From Lysobacter silvisoli (lineage in GTDB: Bacteria > Pseudomonadota > Gammaproteobacteria > Xanthomonadales > Xanthomonadaceae), in assembly GCF_003382365.1 (NCBI RefSeq), contig NZ_QTSU01000003.1, positions 62,001 to 126,000 on the forward strand: a stretch of DNA of 64,000 nt. The letters run 5' to 3'. Under the pieces are notes generated by a model. The model had not been told where the DNA came from and did no database searches. It was given only the letters and a program-made list of their open reading frames with translations. The first letter of the stretch is position 1. Each line of letters opens with the position of its first letter. This document shows positions 17,042-29,840 of this stretch, in pieces. Both the position numbers and the translations under genes were made by a program.

Positions 17042-17885
17042 ACGCGACGACTTGCAGGAACCGGCCTGGCTGCGCTGGACGCTGATCGGCGCGGCGGTCC
17101 TGGTGATGGCGCTGCTGGTGGTGATGCCGCTGCTGATGGTGCTGGGCGCGGCTTTCGAGAAGGGCGTGGGCGTGTGGTTCGCCGCGCTCAAGGAGCCCGA
17201 CGCGCTCGCCGCGCTGCAGCTGACCCTGTTCACCGCGGCCATCGTGATCCCGCTCAACGCGGTGTTCGGCGTGCTCACCGCCTGGGCGGTGACGCGCTTC
17301 GAATTCCGCGGCAAGCGCGTGCTGCTGGCGCTGATCGACCTACCCTTCGCGGTGTCGCCGGTGGTCGCCGGCCTGTGCCTGGTGCTGCTGTTCGGCTCGC
17401 ACGGCTGGTTCGCCGATTGGCTGGCCGCGCACGAGATCAAGATCCTGTTCGCGCGCCCGGGCATTGTCCTGGCGACGCTGTTCATCACCTTCCCCTTCGT
17501 GGTGCGCGAGCTGATCCCGCTGATGCAGCAGCAGGGCGCCGACGAGGAACTGGCCGCGCGCTCGCTGGGCGCCGGCGCCTGGACCATGTTCCGCCGCGTG
17601 ACCCTGCCCAACATCAAATGGGGCCTGCTCTACGGCGTGCTGCTGTGCGCGGCCCGGGCCATGGGCGAGTTCGGCGCGGTGTCGGTGGTGTCGGGCCATA
17701 TCCGCGGACTCACCAACACCCTGCCGTTGCATATCGAGATCCTCTACAACGAATTCGACAGCACCGCGGCGTTCGCGGCCGCGTCGCTGCTGGCCGGCCT
17801 GGCGCTGATCACCCTGGTGATCAAGTTCTGGCTGGAAGCGCGGCACGGCGACGCCCTGGCGCAGTCCCATCACAGGCGGCACTGA
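17031..17885 (+). CDS. cysW: Sulfate ABC transporter permease CysW
   Basis: 284 residues with about six membrane helices. It contains the CysW-type block [20 protein letters not shown], the EAA loop [19 protein letters not shown], and a [20 protein letters not shown] block. It pairs with CysT and CysA. It starts inside the last codons of cysT and ends one nucleotide before the annotated cysA start, as expected for one operon. Confidence 0.94.
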   Translation: MTRERDDLQEPAWLRWTLIGAAVLVMALLVVMPLLMVLGAAFEKGVGVWFAALKEPDALAALQLTLFTAAIVIPLNAVFGVLTAWAVTRFEFRGKRVLLALIDLPFAVSPVVAGLCLVLLFGSHGWFADWLAAHEIKILFARPGIVLATLFITFPFVVRELIPLMQQQGADEELAARSLGAGAWTMFRRVTLPNIKWGLLYGVLLCAARAMGEFGAVSVVSGHIRGLTNTLPLHIEILYNEFDSTAAFAAASLLAGLALITLVIKFWLEARHGDALAQSHHRRH

Positions 17886-17886
17886 C

Positions 17887-19059
17887 ATGAACCTGGCGAG
17901 AGCGAACGAAACCGCGCTGTGGCGCACCGACCTGGACGCGCTGGTGCCCTCGGCCGTCGCGGCATCGTCGCCGGCATTGGGCGATGATGGCACCGGCACC
18001 CCAGCGGGCAAGGGCATGGACCTGCACATCCAGGGCATAGGCAAACGCTACGCCAACGTCGCCGCGCTGGACGCGGTGGACCTGGACATCGCCTCGGGCG
18101 AGCTGGTCGCGCTGCTGGGTCCCTCGGGTTCGGGCAAGACCACCCTGCTGCGGGTGATCGCCGGCCTGCTGCACCCCGACCGCGGCCGCTTGCTGTTCGG
18201 CAGCCAGGACGCCACGCGCCTGAGCCTGCGCGAGCGCAACGTCGGCTTCGTGTTCCAGCATTACGCCTTGTTCAAGCACATGACCGTAGCCGAGAACATC
18301 GCCTTCGGCCTGCGCAGCCGGCCGCGTTCGCGCCGCCCCGACAAGGCCAGCATCGCCCGCCGCGTGCAGGAACTGCTGGGCCTGATCCAGCTGCCCGATC
18401 TGGGCGGCCGCTACCCCGAACAGCTGTCCGGCGGGCAGAAGCAGCGCGTGGCGCTGGCACGCGCGCTGGCCATCGACCCCACCGTGCTGCTGTTGGACGA
18501 ACCTTTCGGCGCGCTCGACGCCAAAGTCCGCGTGGAACTGCGGCGCTGGCTGCGGCGCCTGCACGAGCAGACCGGGCAGACCACGCTGTTCGTCACCCAC
18601 GACCAGGAAGAGGCGCTGGAACTGGCCGACCGCGTGGTGGTGCTCAAGGACGGCCGCATCGAACAGGTCGGCACGCCCGAACAGATCTATCGCGAACCGG
18701 CGTCGGCCTACGTGTTCGATTTCATCGGCCGCGCCAACGCGCTGGACGGGCGTGTGGATGCGGGGCGTTTCGTCGCCGAGGGCCAGGCGCTGGCGTTGCC
18801 CGCCGAAGGCCTGGCCGACGGCGCCGCACGCCTGTACGTACGCCCGCACGACCTGACCCTGGCCGCTCCCGGCGAGGGCCTGCCCGCGCGCGTGCTCAGC
18901 GCGCATCGTTTGGCCGACCGTATCACCGTGGAACTGCAGGTCGCGGGCCAGGCCAAGCCGCTGGAGTTGGACTTGGTGGCAACGCCGGAAGCGGCGACGC
19001 CGGAAGCGGGCAGCACGGTGGGGCTGCGGCCGTTGCGGTATCGGGTGTATCCGGCTTAG
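17887..19059 (+). CDS. cysA: Sulfate ABC transporter ATPase CysA
   Basis: 390 residues. The ATPase domain has Walker [10 protein letters not shown], signature [15 protein letters not shown] and Walker [13 protein letters not shown], followed by a C-terminal TOBE-like region. The usual CysA N-terminus ([12 protein letters not shown]) begins at ATG 18016. The frame opens 43 codons earlier at ATG 17887, one base after cysW and preceded by AGGCGG. The extension is low-complexity and lacks a domain, so 18016 is a serious alternative start. Confidence 0.92.
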   Translation: MNLARANETALWRTDLDALVPSAVAASSPALGDDGTGTPAGKGMDLHIQGIGKRYANVAALDAVDLDIASGELVALLGPSGSGKTTLLRVIAGLLHPDRGRLLFGSQDATRLSLRERNVGFVFQHYALFKHMTVAENIAFGLRSRPRSRRPDKASIARRVQELLGLIQLPDLGGRYPEQLSGGQKQRVALARALAIDPTVLLLDEPFGALDAKVRVELRRWLRRLHEQTGQTTLFVTHDQEEALELADRVVVLKDGRIEQVGTPEQIYREPASAYVFDFIGRANALDGRVDAGRFVAEGQALALPAEGLADGAARLYVRPHDLTLAAPGEGLPARVLSAHRLADRITVELQVAGQAKPLELDLVATPEAATPEAGSTVGLRPLRYRVYPA

Positions 19060-19069
19060 TGAAAAGCTG

Positions 19070-19465
19070 CCCTCACCCCAACCCCTCTCCCGTGAACGGG
19101 AGAGGGGCTAAAAGCAGAAGCGTCGGATCTGTCCCCTCTCCCGCTTGCGGGAGAGGGCTAGGGTGAGGGGATGAGCGCGCAGCGCGAATGCTCTTGATCC
19201 CCGCTCGGGCATCGAACTCGCTGTCCCAATAGAAGACCCGAAGGGCGGCGCACAGGATGTGCGCCGTTTTCCGCTAGGCCAGGGATGGCCTATCGAAAAA
19301 TCCCCGCGCCCACTCCGCTCTCGCACGGGAGCTCTGGCGAAGCGTTTTTCTTTGGTTACTTTCTTTTGACGCTTATCAAAAGAAAGTAACCCGGCCGCTT
19401 GCGGACGGAAGCTGTTGCTGTTGCTCCTAAAAAAGCACACCCACACACCTTCGCGCGTTCGGAGC
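19070..19465 (+). repeat. Large intergenic repeat element, copy A
   Basis: About 396 bp without a gene, matching copies B (35165-35560) and C (45395-45769, inverted). In order it holds a CCCCTCTCCCG hairpin, a second hairpin of the same type, a GGCGCAC/GTGCGCC hairpin (19247-19265), a long hairpin 19267-19300 with apical stem TAGGCC/GGCCTA, and a perfect ACTTTCTTTTGA/TCAAAAGAAAGT hairpin. It then ends in a GGCCGCTTGCGGAC tail. It follows cysA and may also end its transcript. Its function is unknown. Confidence 0.85.
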
Positions 19466-19467
19466 TG

Positions 19468-19632
19468 GTCGCGGCTCACGCCGCTCCTACAGAAAGCAGA
19501 TCACACGCAGACCGAGGCCGTCGCAGTAGTTGCGGATTCGCGGTCGCAGCTTGCGCAGCTCCTACAGAGGATCTGCGTAGCTCTCGTCGTAGGTGAGGAT
19601 TCGCGGTCGCGGCTCACGCCGCTCCTACCCCA
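19468..19632. repeat. Three palindrome units following repeat copy A
   Basis: Units of the GCGGC class (about 19468-19490), the GCAGC class (about 19537-19567) and the GCGGC class (about 19599-19632) occur in that order. The same order and similar spacers follow copy B at 35565-35737, so the block is duplicated as a composite. No gene is seen here. Confidence 0.75.
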
Positions 19633-19717
19633 AGGCGCCACTCCACCTGGGCGCTTTGCTCCACCTGGCGAAACGCTGCATCCGCCCCCGGCGCCCCGGT
19701 CCTGGCGCCCCCAGGAG

Positions 19718-19723
19718 TACACT
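19718..19723 (+). promoter_or_regulatory. Candidate -10 box (TACACT) of hemB
   Basis: TACACT ends 8 nt before the hemB ATG, predicting a transcript with almost no leader. No good -35 is visible. Confidence 0.35.
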
Positions 19724-19725
19724 AG

Positions 19726-20724
<999 letters not shown>

Positions 20725-20785
20725 GCGCTATGCCGACGGACGATGCGGTTCGCTTGCGGACCGCACCGTCGCGCACCGATCCGAC

Positions 20786-21694
20786 TCAGTTCGCCGCCAC
20801 ACAACCGCCCTGCCCCGTCGCCGCCGGCGCCTTCATCCGATAGATGTCGAGCTTGCCCGCTTTCGGCGCCTTTGCCCGCCCGGTCACCAGCAGTTCCGCC
20901 GGCTTGTTCCAATCCAGCGCCGGGCCCAGGGTCGCACCGTCCTCGCTGTTGAACGACAGCGCCAGCGGCACGGCGGCGCCGTAGGCTTTGCCCTCGCACT
21001 GCGCCAGCCACAGGCGGATCGGTTCCTTCTCGACGTTGCGCGAACGCGCGAACACCAGCGCGCGGCCGTCGCCCAGCCAGGCCGCGTCGAACTCGTCGTC
21101 GCCGGTGTTCACGCCCGGCACCGGTTGGGGATCGGCGAAGGCCTGGCCGTTCCATTGCGCCACGAACAGATCGTGGCGCCCCGCGCCGCCGTGGCCGTCG
21201 CTGGCGAACAGCAGGCGCCGGCCGTCGGTGCTGGGCGTGGGCGCCCACTCGTCGCCGCGTGTGTTCACGCCCGCGCCCAGGTTCTCGGCCGCGCCGACGC
21301 TGCCGTCGGCGCGCACCGGCGCGCGGTAGAGATCGTCGCCGCCGCGGCCGCCGGGGCGGTTGGAGAAGAAGTACAGCCAGCGGCCGTCGGCGCTGTAGGC
21401 CGGGTCGAAATCGTTGGCCGCGGAGTTCAGCGCCAATGGCGTGGCGTCCTGCCAGCGCCCGTCCTTGAGCTGCGCCTGCCACAGGTCCCAGCCGCCGGCG
21501 CCGCCCGGGCGGTCGGTGCTGCCCCAGACGATGCGCCGCCCGTCGGGACTCACGCTGGCGCGCACTTCGTTGCCGGGCGTGGACACCACGCCCATGCCCT
21601 CGATGCCGAATTCGGACAAGTAGCCCGCCGCCGGCATGGCCAACAGCAGCGCGGAGAGTAGACTGAGGCCAGCCAAGGCCGCGGCGCGTCGCAT
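20786..21694 (-). CDS. Exported PD40/TolB-type beta-propeller protein
   Basis: 302 residues with a signal peptide ([20 protein letters not shown]). It carries at least four WD40-like PD40 repeats of the form [53 protein letters not shown] and a fourth [13 protein letters not shown]. Such proteins are periplasmic or outer-membrane binding scaffolds. No OmpA domain is attached, and the ligand is unknown. It diverges from aroE with only 48 bp between start codons. Confidence 0.8.
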   Translation of the reverse strand: MRRAAALAGLSLLSALLLAMPAAGYLSEFGIEGMGVVSTPGNEVRASVSPDGRRIVWGSTDRPGGAGGWDLWQAQLKDGRWQDATPLALNSAANDFDPAYSADGRWLYFFSNRPGGRGGDDLYRAPVRADGSVGAAENLGAGVNTRGDEWAPTPSTDGRRLLFASDGHGGAGRHDLFVAQWNGQAFADPQPVPGVNTGDDEFDAAWLGDGRALVFARSRNVEKEPIRLWLAQCEGKAYGAAVPLALSFNSEDGATLGPALDWNKPAELLVTGRAKAPKAGKLDIYRMKAPAATGQGGCVAAN

Positions 21695-21742
21695 AGTGCG
21701 TCTCCCTTGATTACCCCCTCAGCATCGGGAACGAGGCGCCTC

Positions 21743-22588
21743 ATGTCCATTCCACGCTTTGCGGTGATCGGCCACCCGGTGGCGCATTCGCTGTCGCCGC
21801 GGATCCACGCCGCGTTCGGACGCCAGCTCGGCATCGCCCTGGAGTACCACGCCATCGACGCGGCGCCCGAGCAGTTCGACGCGCTGCTGGCCGAATTCGC
21901 CGCCGAGGGCGGAGTGGGCGCCAACATCACCCTGCCGCACAAGGCGCGCGCGGCGGCGATCTGCACCCACCTGAGCGAGCGAGCGCAACGCGCGGGCGCG
22001 GCCAACACCCTGATCCGCAGCGCCACCGGCTGGGAAGGCGACAACACCGACGGCGTGGGCCTGGTGCGCGACCTCACCGACCGCCACGGCCTGGACCTGC
22101 GCGAACGCCGCACCCTGCTGATCGGTGCCGGCGGCGCCGCGCGCGGCGTGGCGCCGGCGCTGCTGGATGCCGGCATCGGCGAGCTCTACATCGTCAACCG
22201 CACGCCCGAGCGCGCCGACGCGCTGGCCGATGCGCTGGGCCAGCCCGGCCGCGTGCATCCGCGTTATCTGAAAGACCTGGTCGCACTGGGCACCTTCGAC
22301 CTGATTGTCAACGCCACCTCGGCCGCGCGCGAATCGGCGCTGCCCTCGCTGCCGATGTCGCTGGCCAATCCGCGCTGCGCCGCGGTCGACCTAAGCTACG
22401 GCGAGGCCTCGATCGCGTTCCTGGCCTGGGCGCGCGCGGCCGGCGCGCACGACCGCATCGACGGCCTGGGCATGCTGGTCGAACAGGCCGCCGAGAGCTT
22501 CCAGCGCTGGCACCGCGTGCGGCCGGAGACCGACCCGGTCTATGCCGCGCTGCGCGAGCGCGACGACGCCCTGGTCACCGCCGACTGA
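21743..22588 (+). CDS. aroE: Shikimate dehydrogenase
   Basis: 281 residues. It reduces 3-dehydroshikimate to shikimate with NADPH in the chorismate pathway. Substrate-site blocks are [29 protein letters not shown] (with the catalytic lysine) and [13 protein letters not shown]; the NADP-binding motif is [16 protein letters not shown] 21743 is chosen because the protein begins [12 protein letters not shown]. Its product pathway feeds chorismate, the substrate of the XanB2-like enzyme at 8.4 kb. Confidence 0.96.
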   Translation: MSIPRFAVIGHPVAHSLSPRIHAAFGRQLGIALEYHAIDAAPEQFDALLAEFAAEGGVGANITLPHKARAAAICTHLSERAQRAGAANTLIRSATGWEGDNTDGVGLVRDLTDRHGLDLRERRTLLIGAGGAARGVAPALLDAGIGELYIVNRTPERADALADALGQPGRVHPRYLKDLVALGTFDLIVNATSAARESALPSLPMSLANPRCAAVDLSYGEASIAFLAWARAAGAHDRIDGLGMLVEQAAESFQRWHRVRPETDPVYAALRERDDALVTAD

Positions 22589-22592
22589 GGCG

Positions 22593-22922
22593 ATGACCGC
22601 CGACGCGGCGGCCGACGCCGTCTACCACTTTGCCGCACCCGAGGACTGGGCGCAGGCACAGCGCGAGGGCGCTTATGCCCCCGACGCGCTGCAGCGCGAC
22701 GGCTTCCTGCATTGCGCCACCGCCGCGCAGTTGCCCGGCGTGATCGAACGTCATCAACGCGGCCGCGGGCCGCTGGTGCTGCTGCAACTGGACGCGGCGG
22801 CGCTGGGCGCGGCGCTGCGCTACGACCTCAGCCCGCGCAGCGGCGAGGCCTATCCGCACGTTTACGGCCCCATCGCCCTGAGCGCGGTGCGCAGCGCCGA
22901 GCCCTTCCAAGCGCCGGCGTGA
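22593..22922 (+). CDS. DUF952-family protein
   Basis: 109 residues of the DUF952 family, with [20 protein letters not shown] and [19 protein letters not shown], then [16 protein letters not shown] and [10 protein letters not shown]. The function is unknown; the fold is related to ADP-ribosyl-binding or transferase-like proteins. It starts 4 nt after aroE, so it is probably co-transcribed. Confidence 0.85.
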   Translation: MTADAAADAVYHFAAPEDWAQAQREGAYAPDALQRDGFLHCATAAQLPGVIERHQRGRGPLVLLQLDAAALGAALRYDLSPRSGEAYPHVYGPIALSAVRSAEPFQAPA

Positions 22923-22984
22923 ACGCGGTGCCCGCGCCGATGCGGGACAATGCCGGCCACACCCACCCCAGGAGCCGCTAGCCC

Positions 22985-23329
22985 ATGGAATCGAGCGAGT
23001 TTTTGCTGTCCCTGCTGGGCCCGGCGGCCTATGCCGTGCCCTACCTGCTGGTCTGCGGCATCGGCCTGACGCTGTGCCTGATGCGCCGCCAGCGCTTGGG
23101 CGCGGCCGCCACCTACGGCGCCGCCGGTTTCGGCCTGCTGATGCTGGAGTCGCTGCTGGGCCTGACCAACCACGCCTGGATGATCTGGTCGCTGCACGCC
23201 GGCGGCGACTCGTCCGGCATCTCCCTGCGCTCCAGCATTTTCGGCGGCGTGAACATGCTGGTGACCCTGACCGGCCTGTCGCTGCTGATGACCGCCGTGC
23301 TGATGCGCCGCCCCGGCCAGACCGCCTGA
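22985..23329 (+). CDS. Small integral membrane protein
   Basis: 114 residues with three predicted membrane segments ([38 protein letters not shown] and [19 protein letters not shown]). Not recognised beyond that. ATG 22985 follows an AGGAG-like site (CCCAGGAGCC). It lies in line with aroE-DUF952 and 8 bp before the cysteine-cluster gene. Confidence 0.7.
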   Translation: MESSEFLLSLLGPAAYAVPYLLVCGIGLTLCLMRRQRLGAAATYGAAGFGLLMLESLLGLTNHAWMIWSLHAGGDSSGISLRSSIFGGVNMLVTLTGLSLLMTAVLMRRPGQTA

Positions 23330-23337
23330 GCCACGCC

Positions 23338-23595
23338 ATGCACTGCCGCGACCGCTGCGGCGCCTGCTGCATCGCGCCCTCGATCTCCAGCCCGATCCCG
23401 GGCATGCCCGCCGGCAAACCCGCCGGCGTGCCTTGCGTGCAGTTGGACGAGGAGTTGCGCTGCCGCTTGTTCGGTAAACCGGAGCGGCCGGCGGTGTGCG
23501 CCTCGCTGCGGCCTAGCGCGGGAATGTGCGGCGACAGCCGCGAGCAGGCGATGGCGACGCTGAGCTGGCTGGAGCAGCAGACCCAGCCCCACTAG
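23338..23595 (+). CDS. YkgJ-type cysteine cluster protein
   Basis: 85 residues containing an N-terminal CRDRCGACC cluster and further cysteines at [10 protein letters not shown] and [14 protein letters not shown], the pattern of YkgJ proteins. Metal (Zn or Fe-S) binding is the family expectation; no reaction is assigned. It probably ends the aroE-led operon and converges on the DUF58 gene 9 bp away. Confidence 0.85.
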   Translation: MHCRDRCGACCIAPSISSPIPGMPAGKPAGVPCVQLDEELRCRLFGKPERPAVCASLRPSAGMCGDSREQAMATLSWLEQQTQPH

Positions 23596-23604
23596 GCGAC
23601 GCGC

Positions 23605-24959
23605 TCAGAGCAAGCCGTCGCGCTTCACCGCCAGATACTTCTCCACCAGCGACGCGGCCAGCTGGTCGCAAGATACGTCCAGCACCATCACGCCGTGGTT
23701 GCGCAGGGCGTCGTGGGCGGCGCTGCGCTGTTCCAGGTATTGCGCGGTGGCGCCGGCGCGGACGGCGCCGCGCAGGTCGTGGACTTCGGCCGAGAGCGCG
23801 GCGTCCAGCGAGTCCTCGCGCAGCGAGGCCACGCAAACCAGATGGCGCTTGCGCAGCATCTGCACCGCGGCCAGCAGGTCGTCCATGTCCTCGTCGCGCA
23901 GGTTGGTCACCAGCATCACCAGCGAGCGGCGGCGCTGCCGCAGGCTTAGTTCGGTGGCGGCGGCGACGAAGTCGGTGGCCACCGGCTGCGGCTGCAGCGC
24001 GTAGCTGGCGCGCAACAAGCTGTCGATGGCGCCGACGCCGCGGCGCGGCGGCACCCAGGCGCTGGCGCCGCCGCTGGCGAGCAGGCCGACGGCGTCGCCC
24101 TGGCGCAGCGCCAGGTAGGCCACCACCAGCGCCGCGTCGAGCACGCGGTCGAAGTGCGAGAGATCGCCGTCGCGCGCGAGCAGGCGGCGGCCGGTGTCGA
24201 GCATCATCACCAGTTGCTGGTTGCGCTCGTCCTGGTACTCACGCGAGATCAGGCGGCGCGCGCGCGCGGTGGCCTTCCAGTCGATCTGGCGCAGGCTGTC
24301 GCCGACACGGTACTCGCGCATCTGGTGGAAGTCGGTGCCTTCGCCGCGGCGGCGCTTGAGGTGCGCGCCAACCAGGCGCGAGGCCTGTTCGGCGCTGAAC
24401 ATCGCGAACTTGGCCAGCGGCGCGAAGTTGGGAAACACGCGCACCGGCTGCGCCGCGCCGGCCACGCGCGAATGCCACCACAGCCGCCAGGGCGAATGCA
24501 GGCGCAGCTGCACGCCTTCGAAGCTGAAATCGCCGCGCTCGGTCGCGCGCAGGCGGTAATCGATGCGGCCGCTTTCGCCGCGGCGCAGGGTCAAGCGGCG
24601 CGGCAGACCGTGCATGGCCCAGTTACCCGGATGCAGGTCGAACACGTCCAGGGCCTGGCTGCGCGCGTCGGACTCCAGGGTCAGCGACACCTCGCGCTCC
24701 AGGCCGATCGGCCAGGTCTCGGCCATGCGCCGCTGCACCGACGGCGTGGTGCGCAGGGTCACCCGCCAGGCATCGAGCAGGGCCAGCGCGAACAACGCGG
24801 CGCCGGCGATCCACCATTGCTGCGGCGTGGCCCAGCCCAGGCTGGCGACCAGCCCGAACAGGCCCCACAGCACCAGCACCGCGAGCAGCGCCGGCGACGG
24901 GCGCGGCAGGCTGCGCGCGGGCTGGGCCGGCGCGGCGGGAGCCGTTGGCGCGACGGCAC

Positions 24960-24963
<4 letters not shown>
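23605..24963 (-). CDS. DUF58-domain protein of the MoxR operon
   Basis: 452 residues. Two N-terminal helices span about residues 27-62, and the DUF58 block LKRRRGEGTDFHQMREYRVG and DSLRQIDWKATARARRLISR is followed by a von Willebrand A-like C-terminal part with MMLDTGRR. DUF58 proteins accompany MoxR ATPases. It is last in a six-gene operon and starts in an ATGA overlap with the moxR-like gene. An assembly or cell-envelope role is likely, but the substrate is unknown. Confidence 0.88.
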
Positions 24964-25948
<985 letters not shown>

Positions 25949-25952
<4 letters not shown>

Positions 25953-27097
25953 AGCGAGTTTCTCAGTCGGATCAGGGTGGCGATGCGGGAACGGAACGCG
26001 GCGTGGTCGCGCGCCAGCGGGGTGGCCAGCGCGTCGCGGATGTCCGCGGGCGCGAGCTTGAAGCGTTCGGCCAGCAGCGCCGCCTGCGGCTCGCCTTCGA
26101 GCGCGGCGGCATGCGGGTCGCGCCGGCGCAGGCGCAGCAGGAAGGCCTGGCGCACGGCCGCGTGCAGCAGGTGGCCGTAGCCGTAGCGGTAGGCGTGCTC
26201 GCCGCTGGCGACGATGTGCTCCAGCAGCGAGCGGCGCTCGCTGGCCGGCGCCGGCAGCAGCGGGCCGAAGCGCTGCATGCGCAGCCACAGCCACAGCAGC
26301 AGCGCCAGCAGCAGCGGCGCCCAGGCCATCCAGCTGCGCAGGAACAGCAGCTTCCACAGCGAGGGCATGTCCGCGGCGTAGATCAGATGGATGGTGCCGG
26401 CGCGGTAGTTCGGCGCCAGCAGCTGGCGCACCAGCGCCAGGTGCGGCACGTCGTTGATCGCCTCGGCGTGTTCGTCGCCGGCGGCGTTGACGGCGAAGTC
26501 CAGGTCGGCGATCACGTCCACGCTGCCGCGGCCCTGCGGCAGGCGCGCGAACACGTAGCCGGTCTCGTAGGCGCCCCAGGCGTGCAGGGGCGTGGCCGCG
26601 CGTTCCATCAGCAGGAAGCGGCGGCCCTGACAGAACTCCACGTGCGAGTCCTGCTTTTCCACGTACATGGCCACGCATTCCACCGGGCGCTGCGGGAAGA
26701 ACTTCACCCCCAGCGCGCCCAGCAACGGGATCTCGCTGCTGGCGCTGAGTTCGCCCGGCGGCGGCGTGCGCACGATCAGGTGGCCGCCCGCGCCGACGAA
26801 GCGCAGCAGCGCCTGCGAGTCGCTGGGCGACAGCGAACGCGGATCGCGCAGCAGCAGCACGGTGTCGCGCGCGCCCAGAACGTGCTCGTCCGGCAGCAGG
26901 CGCTGGCGCGTCTTGACCTTGGCGCCGTCCTTGATCAGCGCCAGCTTGAGCACGTACAGCGGATTGCTGGCGGCCTCGCCGCTGCGCGGCAGCTCGATGG
27001 TCTCCTCGACCCGCTCGTAGCTGCGCCAGAACCACACGCCGGCGCCGACCAGCAGCAGCACGACCAGGACCGTGGCCAATACGGTGCGCAGGTTCAT
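25949..27097 (-). CDS. DUF4350-domain membrane protein
   Basis: 382 residues. An N-terminal anchor (TVLATVLVVLLLVGAGVWFW) precedes a DUF4350 domain (NPLYVLKLALIKDGAKVKT, GGHLIVRTPPPG). A second helix SWMAWAPLLLALLLWLWLRM and a cytoplasmic tail with RRSLLEHIVASGEHAYRYG follow. DUF4350 is frequently paired with MoxR and DUF4129. Function is unknown. It is joined to both neighbours by ATGA overlaps. Confidence 0.85.
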
Positions 27098-28809
27098 GCG
27101 GCCCACCCGAAGCGTCGGCTCAGCAGCCCCAGCAGCGCGTCGAATTCCTCCAGCGCCGGCAGGCGCTGGGCGTAGGCGGCGTACTGCCAGGTGCGCACGG
27201 TGCTGGCGAAGGCCTCGCGGTCCTCGGCCAGCGGCATGCGGCGCGAGGCGCGCAGGCATTCGGCCTCGGTCGCGCCCGGCACCAGCACCACCTGCGCGCG
27301 CTCGGCCATGGCCTCGACGCTGGCGCGGTACAGCAGCGCCAGCGCGTCGCGCTGGCGGCCGGCCTGCCACAGCCGGCGCGCGGCGGCGGGCACGTTGTCG
27401 GGCAGCGGTTCGGGCGCGGTCGAGGCGGCGCGATGCACCTGCTCGGGCTCGCGCTGCTCGGCGCTCACGCTATTGCGCAGCCAGCGCAGCCAACGCGGCG
27501 CGGTCACCAGCAGCAGCGCGGCCAGGGTGCCGACCAGGACCCACAGGCCGTACTTGCCGATCGCGGCGAACACCGCGCCCAGCCAGGCCAGGGCGGGGTT
27601 GTCCTGGAATTCCTTGGGCTTCTTGTCCGGGTTGCGCAGCTTCCACTGGGTGACCTTGCGCTTGGGCGTGACGGTCGGGTCCAGGTAGGCCTGCTTGACC
27701 GCCTTGTCCAACGAGTCGTGGCTGGCGCGGTCGTCGCCGAACACTTCGTCCAGGGTCGGCGGCGACTGCGCCTGAAGCTTGGCATTGGCCTTCTTCAGGG
27801 CCTCGGGATCGGAATCGACCGGCTTGCCGTGTTCGTCCTCGTCGTCGGGCTGCACCGGCGCGCGCAGCGGCGCCGCGCCCGCCACCACCGGGCCGTCGGG
27901 CGCGTCGATGGCCGCGCCTTCGTCGTCTGCGGCCATCGCCTCGGCATCGTCTTGCTCGGCCGCATCGGCCGCCATCGTCCCGGCCGACTGCGCCGCCGCC
28001 TCCGGCGCCAGGCTTAGGCTCAGGCACAGCGCCAGCAGCAAGGCCGTGGCGCCCGCGCTCAGGCGCGCGCGCAGGCGGCGGAACACGATCTCGATGTCCC
28101 AGCCTTCGATCTCGGTGCGGCGGTTGAGGTAGAGGCCGAAGCCGGCGCCGACGTAGAACGGCGCCATCGCCGCCGCGGCCAACCAAACCAAGGCATTGCC
28201 GACCAACTGCAGCCAGTTGGCATCGGCCAGCAGCGCCTGCCACACGCCTTGGCCGACTTCGGCGAGATATTCCTTGGGAATGAAGATCGCACTGGCCAGC
28301 GCGCCGCCCAGATACAGCGCGACCTCGAAGTGCACGCAGACCAGGGTCAGCAGCGCGGCCACGCCGTACACCGGCGCGCCCAGCGCGGCGCGGCGGCGGC
28401 GCGCCTCGGCGCCGCGCCCGCCTTCGAGCAGGTCCACCGGCAAGTACAGCGAGCGCGCCGGGCTCAGGCGGCGCCAGGTCAGGTACGGCAGCCACCAGCG
28501 CGCGCCCCAGCTCCACTGCATACGCAAGGTTTCGCGCGTGCCGGGCACGGTGCCGAACACCGCGCGCGACAGCACGTACAGCGGCACGCGGTCGAACACC
28601 GGCTTGAGCCACCACATCAGCAGCCCCGCCAGCCACAGCATGTCCAGCGCCCAGGCCGCGGCGTTGAGCAGCACGAACACCGGCAGGGTCAGCAGCAGGT
28701 AGGGCTTCCAGATCGCGGCGGCGTGGCGGCGGGTCAGCGCCGAGCCCAGCTCCACCGCCTCCCAGGCGGTGCGCGGGCGCAGCGCGACGGTGATCGACTC
28801 GATCTTCAT
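27094..28809 (-). CDS. DUF4129-domain membrane protein
   Basis: 571 residues. The N-terminal half has about five hydrophobic segments (including WKPYLLLTLPVFVLLNAAAW). A long acidic, alanine-rich linker lies around residues 280-360. A further helix (GLWVLVGTLAALLLV) leads to a C-terminal DUF4129 domain (ARRLWQAGRQRDALALLYRA). The linker is probably periplasmic. It belongs to the same operon; a role in envelope complex assembly is conjecture. Confidence 0.82.
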   Translation of the reverse strand: MKIESITVALRPRTAWEAVELGSALTRRHAAAIWKPYLLLTLPVFVLLNAAAWALDMLWLAGLLMWWLKPVFDRVPLYVLSRAVFGTVPGTRETLRMQWSWGARWWLPYLTWRRLSPARSLYLPVDLLEGGRGAEARRRRAALGAPVYGVAALLTLVCVHFEVALYLGGALASAIFIPKEYLAEVGQGVWQALLADANWLQLVGNALVWLAAAAMAPFYVGAGFGLYLNRRTEIEGWDIEIVFRRLRARLSAGATALLLALCLSLSLAPEAAAQSAGTMAADAAEQDDAEAMAADDEGAAIDAPDGPVVAGAAPLRAPVQPDDEDEHGKPVDSDPEALKKANAKLQAQSPPTLDEVFGDDRASHDSLDKAVKQAYLDPTVTPKRKVTQWKLRNPDKKPKEFQDNPALAWLGAVFAAIGKYGLWVLVGTLAALLLVTAPRWLRWLRNSVSAEQREPEQVHRAASTAPEPLPDNVPAAARRLWQAGRQRDALALLYRASVEAMAERAQVVLVPGATEAECLRASRRMPLAEDREAFASTVRTWQYAAYAQRLPALEEFDALLGLLSRRFGWAA

Positions 28810-29840
28810 GACTCGATCCGATCCTCGATCGCCACGTCCGGGTTGCGCCCGCCCAGCCACAGCCAGGCGCCGACCAGCAGCCACAGGCCCGCGCCCACGC
28901 CGTACTTGATCCAGGCCGGAATGCTCGAGATCGACGACCAGAACGCTTCGACGAACGCCGCGAACACCAGCATGAACAACACGCCCATGCAGATCTTGGC
29001 GCCGCGGATGCCGCCGTCGACCAGAGCGTCGATGCGCCGGCGCTGGCCGGGCGCGACCAGGTTCAGACCCATGCGCAGGCCGGCGCCGCCGGCGATCCAG
29101 ATCGCGTTGAGTTCGGGCGCCGAATGGCCGGCGACGAAACGCCAGAACGGATCGCCGTGGCCCACCGCCTGCAGGTGACCGGCCACGCCGCCGATCATCA
29201 CCCCGTTGGAGATCAGCACCGCGATCGAACCCAGGCCGAACAGCAGGCCGCTGGCGAAGGTGCGGAAGCCGATGCTGACGTTGTTGTAGATGTAGTAACC
29301 GAACATGGTCAGATCGGTTTCGGCGCTGCGGCCCAGTTTCTGCACCGCGCCGTTGGGATCGTACATGCGCTCGAATTCGGCCAGCTGCTCCGGCGGGAAC
29401 AGCGCGCTGGCCAGCTCCGGCCGCAGCTGGATGGCCACGTAGATCGCGATCAGCGGCAACCAGAACAGCGCCGCGGCCGCGGCCATGCAGCCCGGCTCGG
29501 CGCGCACCAGGCGCGGGAAGCCGGCGAACAGGAATTCCAGCGCGCGCCGCCAGCGCGGACGCGGCGCGCGGTAGAGCAGGCCGTGGCCGCGCTGCATGAT
29601 TTCCTGCAGGCGGTCGGTCACCGCTGGGCTGTAACCGCGCCGGCGCGCCAGCGCCAGCTGCTGGCACAGGCGGCGGTAGCGCGCGGGCATTTCGTGGTCG
29701 GCCATGCCGCTCCAGCCGCGGCGGTTGGCGCGCGCCTCGCGCGCGCTGCTACGCGCGTCCAGCCATGCTTCCAGCGCCACCCATTCGGCCTGGTGACGTT
29801 CGACGAAGCGTTCCTGGCGTACCGTCGCGGCCTGGCTCAT
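28806..29840 (-). CDS. SpoIIM-like (stage II sporulation protein M family) membrane protein
   Basis: 344 residues. The N-terminal region is cytoplasmic and basic, and is followed by several helices and the family block NNVSIGFRTFASGLLFGLGS plus GHSAPELNAIWIAGGAGLRM. In non-sporulating bacteria this family (COG1300) is commonly linked to RDD, MoxR and DUF58 genes. ATG 29840 begins MSQAATVRQERFV. ATGA overlaps at both ends. Confidence 0.85.
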   Translation of the reverse strand: MSQAATVRQERFVERHQAEWVALEAWLDARSSAREARANRRGWSGMADHEMPARYRRLCQQLALARRRGYSPAVTDRLQEIMQRGHGLLYRAPRPRWRRALEFLFAGFPRLVRAEPGCMAAAAALFWLPLIAIYVAIQLRPELASALFPPEQLAEFERMYDPNGAVQKLGRSAETDLTMFGYYIYNNVSIGFRTFASGLLFGLGSIAVLISNGVMIGGVAGHLQAVGHGDPFWRFVAGHSAPELNAIWIAGGAGLRMGLNLVAPGQRRRIDALVDGGIRGAKICMGVLFMLVFAAFVEAFWSSISSIPAWIKYGVGAGLWLLVGAWLWLGGRNPDVAIEDRIES

